A stretch of 25,020 nucleotides of DNA from Chara braunii (lineage: Eukaryota; Streptophyta; Charophyceae; Charales; Characeae): positions 1,531,439 through 1,556,458 of the forward strand of contig BFEA01000230.1 in assembly GCA_003427395.1 (NCBI GenBank). Reading direction: 5' to 3'. The stretch's first letter is position 1, and each line of letters opens with the position of its first letter. Positions 1 to 9,482 of the stretch are shown here, piece by piece. A model generated the notes under the pieces. That model saw nothing but the letters and a program-made list of their open reading frames with translations. It searched no databases and had not been told where the DNA came from. A program made the position numbers and the translations under genes.

Positions 1-69
<69 letters not shown>
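1..69. repeat. (AG)n microsatellite
   Basis: An uninterrupted AG dinucleotide run fills the first 69 bases and reaches the window edge, so its full length is unknown. A similar (GA)n tract lies at 15679-15815. Such tracts are common in plant and algal nuclear DNA. Confidence 0.98.
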
Positions 70-72
<3 letters not shown>

Positions 73-948
73 GTTGCGTCAGCAAGTGAAGAAGGAAGTG
101 GCGGTCATAGCTGCTGAGCTCGGACCTGACGAAGAAGGAGGCCGGAGGTGACAAAGAAGAGGAGAGAAAGGAGGAAGGAGAGATGAGGGGGAAGGAGAGA
201 AGTCATAGCCGAGGTTGGGCGCAAAAGAAGAAAGAGAGGGGGAAGAAGACGAGATGGGTTGACGAGAGAGAAAGTTTGGCATCCATAGCCAGAGGTCAAA
301 GAGTTGACCGGCAAAGTTTGACTGGACGTTGACCAAGTTTGACCAGCGTTGACCGAAGGTGTTGACCAAGTTGGAGCTGGTATAATCTCGCCAAGCCTTA
401 AGCCTGCCCCCTTGCCCTGTGGATGTGCACAAACCTTGGTACTTGCTGAGTCAGTTTGTCTCTTCTTTCTGCATTGAGTCACTTTTGTCTTGGTTGATAG
501 GACTTTGTGCATATGGTCGTAGAGCTGTGGTGACCAAACCTGCACGGGCTGAGTAGGGCTAAAGGCCATGTCTGACGACTAACACGTCCCGGGGACAAGA
601 CCCCCAAGGACCGGTACAGACCGGCGGGCTGCTCAGTGTGGCATGGTAGGCCTGAAATCCAAGTTGTGGGCTGCGCATCTAGCTGCCTAAGTATTGAGAG
701 GACTATGCTGATCACGTCGTCCTAACTGCGGCGTTAAAGAATTCCTGAGGAGTTACGGGGGATCTCCTTAAATGCCTCCTGATCAGCAGTAGAGTCCTGT
801 AGTGACGGTTGTAGTAGTACTAGTAGTAGTAGTTTAGATTAGAGTTGGTTAGTCAATCAGTCAGTTGGGGATCAGTCTAAGTAGTAAGGAGTGGAACTGC
901 CACCAATTGTGCACCTTACACCATGCTGACCACAAGGTCAGGAACTGA
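70..948. other. Leader upstream of the retroelement; no gene seen
   Basis: About 120-275 is strongly purine-rich on the plus strand, with GGAGAGA and GAAGAAG runs. It is followed by a TTGAC cluster at 259-366 and a short GTAGTAGTA run near 813-831. No convincing ORF is present. This is where the 5' LTR and untranslated leader of the downstream Ty3/gypsy element would be expected. However, I could not match any stretch here to sequence after 6471, so neither LTR boundary is defined. Open reading frames here are short and low in complexity and are left out. Confidence 0.5.
259..366 (+). promoter_or_regulatory. Cluster of TTGAC (W-box-like) motifs
   Basis: TTGAC occurs on the plus strand at 259, 304, 318, 329, 339, 349 and 362, with one copy on the minus strand at 295-299. 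The last six are 14, 11, 10, 10 and 13 bases apart, close to one DNA helical turn. TTGAC(C/T) is the established core of the W-box bound by plant WRKY factors. The cluster also behaves as a degenerate tandem repeat of a GTTGACCAA-like unit, so it may be repeat expansion rather than a selected promoter. Regulation of the element downstream is an inference from position. Confidence 0.4.
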
Positions 949-2881
949 CGCTACCCCTATAGTAAGGCCCAAGAGGAGAGAGTTGTCGCCATTCTGAAAG
1001 AGAGAAAAGAGAAGATGGAGAAGCGAGAGCTGATTAAGCAGGCGGAGATGCTGGCCCTGCTAGAAGAGCAAGAGGCAAAGAAGAAACAGATGGAGGAGGA
1101 ATTAGAAAGGTGGAAGAAAGAGCACGAAGAGAAGTTGGCGGCAATTGAGGCAGAAGCAAAAGAAGAAGAGGAGGAGGAGGAGGTTCCCCTGCAAAGGAAC
1201 GTACGAACTGAAGAGAGGGGGGAATCTAGTGGGGCGCGGGGGAGAGAAGCAAAGATGGAGAAGATGGTGACTGAGTGGGTGGCCAGTCTGGCCCTGGGGG
1301 AAGAAGAAGAGGCTATGTTGTTTGTACCCCAGGCAAAATGGAGTCGGTCGTAAGGGAGTTGAAGCAGAGGAGGACCCCTTGCGCCGATAGGCCAAGGACG
1401 AGGAGAAGAGATTGGAGTGGAAACTGCGCCTTGCCAGAGAAAAACAAGGCGATTGGAGGCGACGCAGAAAATGGAGAGAGAATTGAGGGCTCCCGAAGAG
1501 CACAGGGGCAACGGGGGGCCCAGGCAACCTGCAAAGAAAGATAGAATTCCTGTCCCAGAATATGGATGTGAGGGCCCAACAGGAGCAACTGCGTTATTTG
1601 AGAGACCATGATATTGCTTTGCAGTCCATGCGCCTAGGTTTCAAAGATTTTGCACAATGTATGTGGGCATAGAAATCCGCGCTGCATTAGAGAATACAGA
1701 GAGATTCTTCACAGGTGTCATAGAAGGCGCCAAGCTAGCGATGCCAAAAGAAGAGGAGGCAAGGCCATGTTGTGAGTGCATTAAGGTCAAATTCCCTGAG
1801 CCCTATAATGGGAAGAAGGGAGAGGACCTTGATAATTGGGAAGCCAACATCAAGTCTTATCTGCACTTACAAGATATTGTGGCAGAGAACCGTGTTCTTA
1901 TGGCTTTTTAGACATTAAAGGATGAAGCGGCCAGTTTTGCTAGGTCGCTTGCCCGCACTACTAAATGTGACAACGATATGGTCACATACTCCCGCATCAT
2001 TAATTTAAGTGATTTTCTATCCGCCCTCCGTGAGCGACTTGCAGATTTCACTAGAGGTCTTAGGGCATCTGACAAATTGCAGACTATCCACACACGACAG
2101 TGGAGGAGTGCAAGAGCACTCAAGGCCGCCATGGATGAATTCGTCGTTGTCCCTGGACATGGGGTCAATGAGCCCCAACTTGTCCAATTATTTTATCACG
2201 CCACACCCGAGAATCTACACAGGCACTACTTCACAAGGAAGCAGCAACCTGACATCACCTATGATACGCTTAGTCGTGAGGTTGTTGCTTTTGAGGCCCA
2301 GTCCACGCTAGTTACCACTTTCTGGGACAAAGACCTCGCAAAGAGCAAAAAGTGGAAAGGACGACCATCACCAGCCAAGGCAAGGCAAAGGATACCTTAT
2401 CCTTACTTTAGAGGAGAGTGGTCTGGAGGAGGTCCCCTACAGTGAGATAGAGTGGTGCCTCGATGAGTCTGACAGTAGCGTAGGCCAGGGGAGTACCTAT
2501 GTTGTTGTCGCGGCTGGAGGGAGGCCGCAAGGAAGAGGAAGAGGCCAGGGCCAAGGGGGCCAGGCCTCCGATGGTCGAGGGTAGGGCGGCCAGGGGGTTG
2601 GTGGTAGAGGAAACGGCCAAGTGGGAGGTAGGGTTCAAGGTCCCCCGTCAAACCGCTCTCGTTCCAATCGATCACCTCCCAGGGGGGGTGGTTGGCACCC
2701 TGGTCGACCTGAGGGCCAACTTTGGGAATTACTGGGCCTTGAGCAAACAGATAAGCAGAAGAGGATAGATGCGGGTCAATGCATTTTTTGCGCCGACCCT
2801 GGGCATATTATAAAATTTTGTCCAAAATATAGGAGTGCCCAGCGAGCGGCTGCTGAGGCAGCAAAAGGCAACCACCGGTAG
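949..2881 (+). pseudogene. Gag remnant with coiled coil and CCHC zinc knuckle
   Basis: Gag forms the particle that packages element RNA in the cytoplasm. The frame is open from 949, with a good ATG at 1015. The N-terminal part (1015-1353) is a highly charged coiled coil rich in Glu and Lys. Between about 1330 and 1460 the recognisable sequence passes through all three frames, so several indels are present. A retrotransposon-Gag-like core follows (1657-2445, for example KFPEPYNGKKGEDLDNWE), broken by a TAG at 1909. Next comes a Gly/Arg-rich linker (about 2480-2700) read in shifting frames. A perfect C-x2-C-x4-H-x4-C knuckle lies at 2780-2821 (CIFCADPGHIIKFC). Similar acidic-coil Gags are remembered from Chara braunii; this was not tested. 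Confidence 0.85.
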
Positions 2882-3059
2882 GGGTAACAATTGCCCTTAC
2901 CTCTATGCCATGTGGAGATGAGTGCGCGCGCCAAATAGAAACTCACACTCCATGTGTGCCTACGGCAGAGGTTGTTGGTAAGTGTCTAGTCAACTGTCCA
3001 GGGACTGCTTTTGTTAGAGTCTCTCTAGGCGCTTCCCTCACAGGACTGGCAGAAGAGTT

Positions 3060-3420
3060 AAGATGAAGAAGGAAGGAAAAGGGCAGCTATTGTTAGCAGA
3101 TGTAAAGGTTTTTAGAGGCAAAATAGGGCTCCTTATAAATAGTGGGGCCACCTCTAGCTATATTAGCCGCAAAGCGTTGAAGAAGCTAAAGTGTAACTTG
3201 AACGTCCAAAAGTTGGAGGAATTGTAGTCAGCATCCTTGCAGACAATCGCACCATGCAAATCGAGGATTATGTTGAAGGAATACCGGTGTACTTTCGCCT
3301 AGAAGCAGAAGGGAAGGTAGAGAGAGTTCACCATTCCCTGACTCTGCTCGTCGAAGATAATCTCGCGTTTGATATGGTCCTAGGAATGGACTAGGGAGAG
3401 GCAGCAAGAGCCACACTGCA
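3060..3420 (+). pseudogene. Retroelement aspartic protease remnant
   Basis: This domain would cleave the Gag-Pol polyprotein. The first part reads LLINSGATSSYISR at 3129-3170 in one frame and ends at a TAG (3225-3227). The second part resumes in another frame from 3254 and ends with DMVLGMD followed by a TAG at 3392-3394. The active-site triplet of this family is Asp-Ser/Thr-Gly. Here the first position is AAT (Asn) at 3138-3140, one G-to-A change from an Asp codon. With a frameshift, two stops and a lost catalytic Asp, the protease cannot work. Assignment rests on the SGAT motif, the hydrophobic LGMD motif and the position between Gag and RT. Confidence 0.8.
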
Positions 3421-3421
3421 C

Positions 3422-4534
3422 ATGCGTGAGCATGAGTATAGGCTTCCTAGTCCTTCAACTGGTGTCAAGACAGTGCGCATGTTCCATTTGTCAGGAGTAG
3501 ACAACTCCTTAGCACATTGTTGTCTCAGTGCTCCTGCATTTGCGCGATTAGTCAAGAAGGAGCAGTTAGAAAAGCAGGTCTTTGTAGCCTATGTTAGGTT
3601 AGTCACTGAGCCTACGAAAGAAGAACCGACCAGCCCCCTTATAGCCCAGTTGCTGGAAGAATACGCAGATTTGTCAGAACCTCCTTCAGGAGTAGTTTAG
3701 TATCTTATCCAGCATCGCATTGAGATTGAGCCTGACAGTAGGACTCCCAAGGGAGCAGTGTATAGAATGTCTCGTAAGGAGTTAGAGGAGCTACGCAAGC
3801 AGGTAGACGAGCTCCTTAAGAAGGGTTGGATTAGGCCCAGTTCGTCTCCATTTGGAGCGCCTCTTCTCTTTGTCCCCAAGAAAGAGCGAGAATTAAGAAT
3901 GTGTATTGACTATAGCGGTCTGAACGCAATCACGATTAAGAATGCAGAACCACTGCCCCGAATAGATGATCTTCTTGATCTGGTGCAGAGCTGCAAGTGC
4001 TTCACAAAGATAGACTTGAAGTCAGGGTACCACCAGATTGAGGTCCACCTTGATGATCGGTACAAGACTGCCTTCCGAACCAGGTATGGGCATTATGAGT
4101 TCATAGTGATGCCCTTTGGACTGACCAATGCACCAACCACTTTCCAGTGTTGTATGGACGATTTATTTAGATTGTGGCTAGACCGATTTGTAGTGGTTTA
4201 TTTAGATGATATCTTAGTTTTTAGCAAGACCCTCCAGGAGCATGAAGCTCATCTGAGGTAGAAGTTGCGAGAGGCAAACTTCAAGATCAACGCGAAGAAG
4301 TGTGCGTGGGCCAAGACCGAAATCTTGTACTTGGGCCATGCCTTAGATGGTGATGGTATAAAACATGAGGACAGTAAGATCGCAGCGATTAGAGATTGGC
4401 CAACTCCTCGTACACTCACAGAGTTGAGATCGTTACTAGGACTGGCCAACTATTACGGAAACTTCGTTAGCAACTTCTCTGCTATCGTTGCTCCCCTTCG
4501 CAAACTGCTAAAGAAAGAAGCAATCAAGAAGTGA
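3422..4534 (+). pseudogene. Ty3/gypsy reverse transcriptase remnant
   Basis: The RT domain copies element RNA into DNA. After a linker (3422-3700), the palm and fingers are read continuously at 3701-4261. Visible blocks are [34 protein letters not shown] (first catalytic Asp), [16 protein letters not shown] and [12 protein letters not shown]. The YLDD catalytic motif at 4199-4210 is intact. In-frame stops are TAG 3698-3700, TAG 4259-4261 and TGA 4532-4534, with no frameshift. The thumb and connection continue at 4265-4534 (LRSLLGLANYYGNFV). The active-site residues therefore survive even though the reading frame does not, which suggests decay by point mutation. Confidence 0.93.
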
Positions 4535-5000
4535 GACCAAGACTGCACTTCAGCCCTGAAGAAGTTGAAACGGGCCTTGATAGAGTACCCAGTCCTCAAG
4601 GTAACGGATCCATCCTTACCTTTTGTCGTTACTACTGATGCAAGTCAATATGGTATTGGTGTTGTTCTACAGCAAGATGATGGCAATGGGTATAGACCCG
4701 TAGAGTTCATGTCTGCTAGGTTGCCTTCAGAAAAGGTAGCAGCCTCTACTTATGAGAGGGAACTCTACGCTCTCAGGCAAGCGTTAGACTATTGGAGACA
4801 CTACTTGTTTGGGAGCCACTTCAAAGTCTATTCAGACCACGAGACACTTAGGTGGCCGAAGACTCAGTCCAAGATGACACCTAAGCTTACTAGGTGGGCC
4901 GCAAAGATAGAACTGTTTGACTTCGAGCTCAAACTCGTGAAAGGAAAGTACAATGTGGTTGCAGATGCTTTGAGTAGAAGAGCCGACTACTTCGGAGCTA
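4535..5000 (+). pseudogene. Retroelement RNase H domain remnant
   Basis: RNase H removes the RNA strand of the RNA:DNA hybrid during reverse transcription. The uninterrupted segment from 4565 shows the expected acidic residues in order: Asp in VVTTDASQYG, Glu in STYERELYAL, Asp in KVYSDHETLR and Asp in NVVADALSRR. The domain itself has no internal stop and is the best preserved part of pol, but it is cut off from the RT by the TGA at 4532-4534. The reading continues without a break into the integrase N-terminus until 5341. Confidence 0.92.
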
Positions 5001-6117
5001 TAGTTGACAATCTGGATATAGGTGCGGACGTACAACGAAAATTCAGACATGCGTATGCGCAAAACCCTATTTATAGTGACCTCCTGAGGAGAGTAAGGGA
5101 GGACTCAACCAATGAACCTGATTATCGCACCATGAACGGGTTGTTGTTTGAGAAGACAAACGTCGTAGATCGGTTGTGCATTCCCAACAGCAAAGAGATC
5201 CGGAGTTTGATCTTAGGGGAATGTCACGATACAGAAGGGCACTTTGGCTGGCAAAAGACGTTAGCCAACCTGACACGTGCCTACGCGTGGTCTGGCATGA
5301 AAGCTGGCTGCATAGAGTATGTGCGTAGTTGCAAGGTATGACAATGCGACAAAACTGCGACGTAAGCCCCATTGGGTCTTCTCAGACCCTTGCCTATCCT
5401 TCAGGTCCGGGAGAGTCTGTGTCCATTGACTTTATGGATGCTAGGGTCAGGAGTAGGCATGGCAAGAGCCAAGTCATGGTTATAGTTGATTGCCTTAGCA
5501 AGTATGCAGTTTTCGTTCCTCTGCCCTTTGAGGCACGTACATAGTCAGTCATAGAGAAGTTTTTCGATGCCTGGGTAAGTGAGCACGATATTCTGCTATC
5601 CATAGTTAGTGACCGAGATACGAGGTTTACTAGTTAGCATTGGCAGTAGCTTATGTGAGTCTATGACTCAAAGATGTTGATGTCATCTGGCTGTCATCCA
5701 GAGACTAACGGTCAGACTGGACAGATGAATAAGATCCTGCAGTGGATACTCAGGATGTATATCAGACCTGATAAGATTAACTGGGATGAGATGCTCCCTA
5801 AAGTAGCTAATGCCTACAATAACAGTGTCCATCTAGCTACTTGTCGAACTCCTAATGAATTGCACAAGTCCTTTAGACCACGCAGGCCGTTTGAAGGACT
5901 GAATCGTGACCAGATACAAAGATTGTCACCCGGAACTAGAGAGTTTGCGCTACAGCATGAGAAGGAAATCGAAAGAGTGACTGACAATCTTAGAAAAGCT
6001 CAGCACAAAATGATAGAACAAGCTAACATGCGTCGTCGGCCATCACAGTTCCAGGTAGGCCATTTAGTATAGATCAAGTCCAAGGAGTTTGCCCCAGAAG
6101 AGAACATCTTACAAAAA
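5001..6117 (+). pseudogene. Ty3/gypsy integrase remnant
   Basis: Integrase inserts the DNA copy into the genome. The zinc-binding N-terminus shows two His (CHDTEGHFGWQ, near 5225-5245) and one Cys (RSCKV). The fourth zinc ligand position is a TGA stop at 5339-5341. A single-base loss near 5397 then shifts the frame. In the core, the first catalytic Asp is in VSIDFMD (5428-5430) and the second in SDRDTRFT (5611-5613). Exactly 36 codons later, at 5719-5721, the expected Glu of the DD35E triad reads Gly (NGQTGQMN). Further stops are at 5363, 5542, 5635, 5647, 5656 and 6070. The domain is inactive. Confidence 0.92.
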
Positions 6118-6471
6118 TTGTTACCCGTGTATAGGGGACCGTGGTCTGTCTTAGAAGTGAAGGGCGGAGAGGACGGACCTTCCTACACTGTAGAGATACT
6201 GCCACACCACACATATCCAGTCTTCCATGCCTCGAAGTTGTTACCTTTTGTCACCATCCAGCAATTTTCGTCGAATCGATCGATGATTCCGCCGGATATG
6301 GATGACACATATGATAGCGGTCGTCCACATAAGCAATACAAATTTAGGTTCGCTTATCAGGAGCCGGAGGACGAGCGCTGGTTCACAAAAAACGAGCTTT
6401 TAGAGACCGCTCTTGACATAGTCAATGCCTACGATAGAGAAAGGAAAAGTAAAGGTCCTGCCCTGCATTGA
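6118..6471 (+). pseudogene. Integrase C-terminus with a possible degenerate chromodomain
   Basis: This open segment follows the TAG at 6070-6072. It begins with a GPY/F-like module (LLPVYRGPWSVLEV, then YPVFHASKLLPF) typical of Ty3/gypsy integrase tails. The last about 45 residues (YKFRFAYQEPEDERWFTKNE, then LLETALDIVNAYDRE) have the order of strands, an acidic patch, Trp and a terminal helix seen in integrase chromodomains, which direct some elements to particular chromatin. The usual aromatic cage is only partly visible, so the chromodomain call is tentative. The stop at 6469-6471 may be the original end of pol. Confidence 0.7.
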
Positions 6472-6984
6472 AGTGTTCTCGGAGGACCTCAAATTTAGGT
6501 CAGCATGAGTGAAATGGTTTTCACCTTTATGATAGTAGATGAAGTACCCAGGGCTCGGTCCCTAGACCTCACCTTCACCCACGTACAGTACCGGTTGACC
6601 CGTGTGTGTTTGAACCCGTGACCTGTATTCTGAAAGTCGTTTGTTCAGCTGTTGTAGACAGTGTGGTCGTCGGGTCTTGAACCGTAGGTCTGTGTTTTAG
6701 AGGTCTTAGTAGTAGTATAGGTCGTAGTTGCTACGGTTCCGAAAGGTCAAGCCTACAACCTTCCGAAACTTTCGGAGGTGGCCTTTCGTGAGCCCTAGAG
6801 TCAGTCCGCATCTGAGTCAGCAAGGGGTTGTCCTAACACAGTCAGCAAAGGCCAGTCCTAGTCCTACCTAACCCAGTCAACGGTACCCAGTCCCAGGTTG
6901 CACTTTGTCCAGTCAGCAAGTACCATGGGGGACTGTGCACCCCCCGAGCCCAGGGTCAAAGGGCAGACCTACGACGATCCGAAG

Positions 6985-6993
6985 TATAAATAA
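6985..6993 (+). promoter_or_regulatory. TATA-box-like site
   Basis: TATAAATAA sits in a mixed-composition context just upstream of a CATTCATTCATTC run. If the surrounding sequence is LTR-derived, this would be its core promoter. There is no independent support for a transcription start. Confidence 0.3.
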
Positions 6994-7282
6994 AGAGGAA
7001 GCGTCAAGTCATTCATTCATTCTGCCTGTGAGCCGTGAGAAAGCGTTGTCTGTGCATCTTGTGTACGAAGGTCTGCAGGTGCCCGGAGAGGAAAGACACG
7101 ACCATAGCCGCGAGTTAGTGGTAGGAGATAGATGGCAGCCATAGCTGCCGGTTCGGAGGTTAATGTGTGTGTATATACGTGTGAGAGTGAGTGTGTGTGG
7201 GACATTCAAGGAGATCGAGAGTGCGTGCGTGTGTGTGAATAAGTTGTCGGGGGACACAGTTGATTGAGTGGGAATCTTTGTC

Positions 7283-7300
7283 TAGCGCCCAACGCCATGG
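7283..7300 (+). other. Weak primer-binding-site-like match (tRNA-Lys type)
   Basis: TAGCGCCCAACG resembles the first 12 bases of a primer-binding site complementary to a lysine tRNA 3' end (TGGCGCCC...), with a G-to-A difference at the second base. In a retroelement this site lies directly downstream of a 5' LTR. Its position about 0.8 kb after the end of pol would imply a second, nested or tandem element starting here. The match is short and could be chance. Confidence 0.2.
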
Positions 7301-7463
7301 TTGTTTCAAGCCAAGTTTGAATTTGAGTTGTGTTCCTGGCTTCGTTTCTCTATGAGCTCCATGTGGGCGCCATGCGTTCGTTTGATCGTCATCTGTTTGT
7401 ATGAACGTTAAAGCAAGTTTCAGACAAGTCTGATTGCAACCAAGTCACCTGAAGCAGAGTAGT

Positions 7464-7490
7464 GCTCTTACTGGTTTAGGCGGTAAGAGC
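7464..7490. repeat. Perfect 8-bp stem inverted repeat followed by T4
   Basis: GCTCTTAC and GTAAGAGC flank an 11-base loop, and TTTT follows directly. This is nuclear-type DNA, so it is not read as a bacterial terminator. A short RNA gene end is conceivable, but no pol III promoter boxes were seen upstream. Confidence 0.4.
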
Positions 7491-7560
7491 TTTTCGATTC
7501 GGGCGTGGCCGCTAGGGAAAGCAGCACGCCACTTGGAAAAGGCGCAGTTGCAGGGCTCAC

Positions 7561-8825
7561 AAGCCTTCGAGGGTAGCCGTCATCTTAGGCTCGTGTGAAC
7601 TGGTGCTTTTTGAACCACCAGCACAATTCCCAGCCAATGTTTCAGAGTCACGGAATCCACACTGCTGCAGCTCTCGATAAGTACTGGGGCGCCGTTTCGC
7701 AAGACATCCATCCAAGCAAAACGGGCCACAGGACAGCCCCACCTACCAGCGCCACCTAGCCCCAGCTCCGACCAGCGTTGTTCTGGCATCGGCTATCCCT
7801 GGACCGCTGAAAGTGAACAATGTCTGCAAAACGCAGAATGGGCTATTAGTACGCTCTGGGTGTTAAAAAACCATCCCGTTACCCCTCTCCAGTCCTTCCT
7901 CACAAGAAGATTACACCTAGCCCCTCTAAGGAGATAAACATCTAGCCCCACAGATGTCAACAAAACCAATGCCTCTGTCATCGAAAAGGGTGCCCAACGC
8001 GCAATGAAGTTGGCTGCCTCCGGCTGGTACCCATCAAGACACCTCTAACAAGTTGCCCAATGTCAATCGCATTCAGAGGAAGCTACCCGCCACCGATCTC
8101 CATCGCGGTGTCCGGGGCAGACGCGTCACGTCAACGGAAGTTGACTCGCCGCGGTCACCCTCTGCGCCTTATCAAAGTCGAAGAACGTCTTCTCTGTATT
8201 TACGTTGATTACTGACGTACTTACCAGCACATGTAGAGAACCTAAGTCCAATATGGACCAAACACACCTGAAGCGCACTGCAAACTCAATCTTAAATGAA
8301 AATGAAAAAGATGAGAGCATACGGTGGAACCGGTGAACCATTCAAATCTCTTTTCGAATGGGGCAGAGGGCTCGTTGTACCTTTATTTACAGCAGCAGCC
8401 TAGCAATAGGCGCGCAGCACAGCGCTGGTCTGGTTGTGTACACAGTCAGCAGACGGGAAGGAGCCTAAATCGATGGACTCGAAAGAGCACATCGCATACG
8501 CGCACCAGTCAATGGACACGGTCATTTAGGGTCAGCACGTCGACCAGTTCCCTTGGGGCAAGTCAACGGAAGAGAGGGCACAACGGTGCAGCCTTCTAGA
8601 AGCTGGACAATGACCTTTGGTCTCGACCGTCACGACCGCAGGGGCCAGATTAGTGGGGCCCGGTCCAAATGGCCCTGGAAACGGACCAAGGGTTAGTGAG
8701 CAAAATAAGGTTGACCGTCTAGGACCGGACCGAGGCAGCCAAATAATCGGGTCAGGAAAAGTGCGGTCCAAAACAACCAAGGAAACATGAGATTACACCC
8801 TTATAATAATTAAGAGGGATCCAAT
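7561..8825. other. Unassigned sequence; weak coding hints on the minus strand
   Basis: No known family is recognised. On the minus strand, short open segments at 7580-7789, 7793-7981 and 8126-8341 have ordinary amino-acid composition. A good 5' splice-donor-like CTGGTAAGTA reads on the minus strand near 8217-8226. Without a matching acceptor or similarity this stays a hint. Around 8640-8780 a CGGTCC/GGACCG motif recurs several times, leading into the tandem array that follows. Confidence 0.3.
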
Positions 8826-9120
8826 ACATTTTTAGAATGGGACCGAGCCTTCATATTGCAGAGTTGGGCCTGTCCCAGTCCCGCGCTACTTTTAGCGCGG
8901 GCCCGGTTTATTTTTAGAACGGAACTGACTCTTTGTATTCCAGAATTGGGCCTGTCCCAGTCCCGCGCTATTCTTAGCACGGGCTTGTTAGCACAGGCCT
9001 GAGCTAATCTTAGCACAGGCCTGACCGTTCGGATCCCACGAACTGGGCTTGTCCCAGTCCCGTGCTATAATTAGCGCAGTCCTGCGCTAATTTTAAAACA
9101 GGACTGGTACCAGCCTTGAG
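8826..9120. repeat. Degenerate 82-97 bp tandem repeat with hairpin units
   Basis: Three copies of TGGGCCTGTCCCAGTC-like sequence lie at 8864, 8946 and 9043. Each is followed by an inverted repeat around a 4-base loop. The first is perfect (CCCGCGCTA at 8880-8888 and TAGCGCGGG at 8893-8901). The second (8962-8983) has one mismatch and the third (9059 on) is more decayed. Additional TTAGCACAGGCCTGA-like pieces fall between units. The differences are mostly C/T and G/A, as expected for CpG decay. Confidence 0.75.
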
Positions 9121-9154
9121 CGTGGGACTGCAACACTTGGGCCCGATCACCCAA

Positions 9155-9199
9155 CCTCTCCACTATAAAAAGGAGAGGGCAGTGTCATTTGACACGTGT
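9155..9199 (+). promoter_or_regulatory. TATA box flanked by inverted repeats, with G-box
   Basis: TATAAAAA at 9164-9171 lies in the loop between CCTCTCC (9155-9161) and GGAGAGG (9172-9178). A second dyad, GTGTCA-TT-TGACAC, follows at 9182-9195 and overlaps ACACGTGT (9192-9199), which contains the plant G-box core CACGTG. The arrangement is promoter-like, but no coding region follows; a non-coding RNA or a lost element promoter are alternatives. Confidence 0.4.
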
Positions 9200-9482
9200 T
9201 GGAATGCAGAAGCACTGGTGGTCGGAGCAAGTAAGAGAAGAAGCAAGTTGGGCGAGATTGAGGCAAGCAAAGGGAGGTAAGGAAGGGGGTGGGCTGCTCT
9301 GGGCAAGTGTGGTGGCCAGGGTTCTCGCGAGCTGCGGCCATCCCGCTGCCATCTCTTCCGACCTCCTTTCCTCTACCTCCTTCCTCCTTCACTCCCTTTA
9401 TCTGTGCTCTCTTGCTTTTCTCCTTCTCTCACCATCTCCCTGCTTATCCTTCCTCCACCTTCTCGGCTGATTATTTATGCAG
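9200..9482. other. Pyrimidine-rich stretch; no gene seen
   Basis: The plus strand is markedly C/T-rich from about 9355 to 9470 (TCCTTC and CTCTTGC runs). Overlapping open frames here differ in every frame and have low-complexity composition, so they are not considered genes. Confidence 0.5.

Larger units (their letters stand above)
949..6471 (+). mobile_element. Decayed Ty3/gypsy LTR retrotransposon (internal region)
   Basis: The domain order is Gag with a CCHC zinc knuckle, aspartic protease, reverse transcriptase, RNase H, integrase and C-terminal tail. Integrase after RT-RNase H is diagnostic of Ty3/gypsy rather than Ty1/copia. The Gag part is interrupted by several frameshifts. From the second protease segment (3254) to about 5397, pol stays in one frame and is broken only by stops, then a single-base shift moves it to the neighbouring frame until 6471. 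Catalytic residues are altered in protease and integrase. The flanking LTRs were not found by eye, so the true ends are unknown. The element is dead as a source of protein, although its RNA could still be transcribed or mobilised in trans. Confidence 0.95.
6472..7560. other. Region 3' of pol; LTR not resolved
   Basis: No protein-coding region is convincing here. The part at 6800-6920 repeats a GTCAGCAA motif three times (near 6816, 6841 and 6911). A TATA-like site follows at 6985, and GT-rich sequence at 7164-7235. A 3' LTR would be expected in this stretch, possibly starting near the TGTGCACC at about 6935. I could not pair it with any upstream copy, so I do not mark it as an LTR. Confidence 0.4.

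Noticed and set aside
1015-1353. Acidic coiled-coil frame as a host gene
   Set aside because: It continues, through frameshifts, into the Gag core and CCHC knuckle of the retroelement and sits in the Gag position.
70-7300. A matching LTR pair around the Ty3/gypsy element
   Set aside because: No shared block longer than about a dozen bases could be found by eye between 70-948 and 6472-7300. A dot-plot would be decisive.
7464-7494. Rho-independent terminator
   Set aside because: The hairpin and T4 resemble one, but nothing else in the window is bacterial; the stem is only 8 bp with an 11-base loop.
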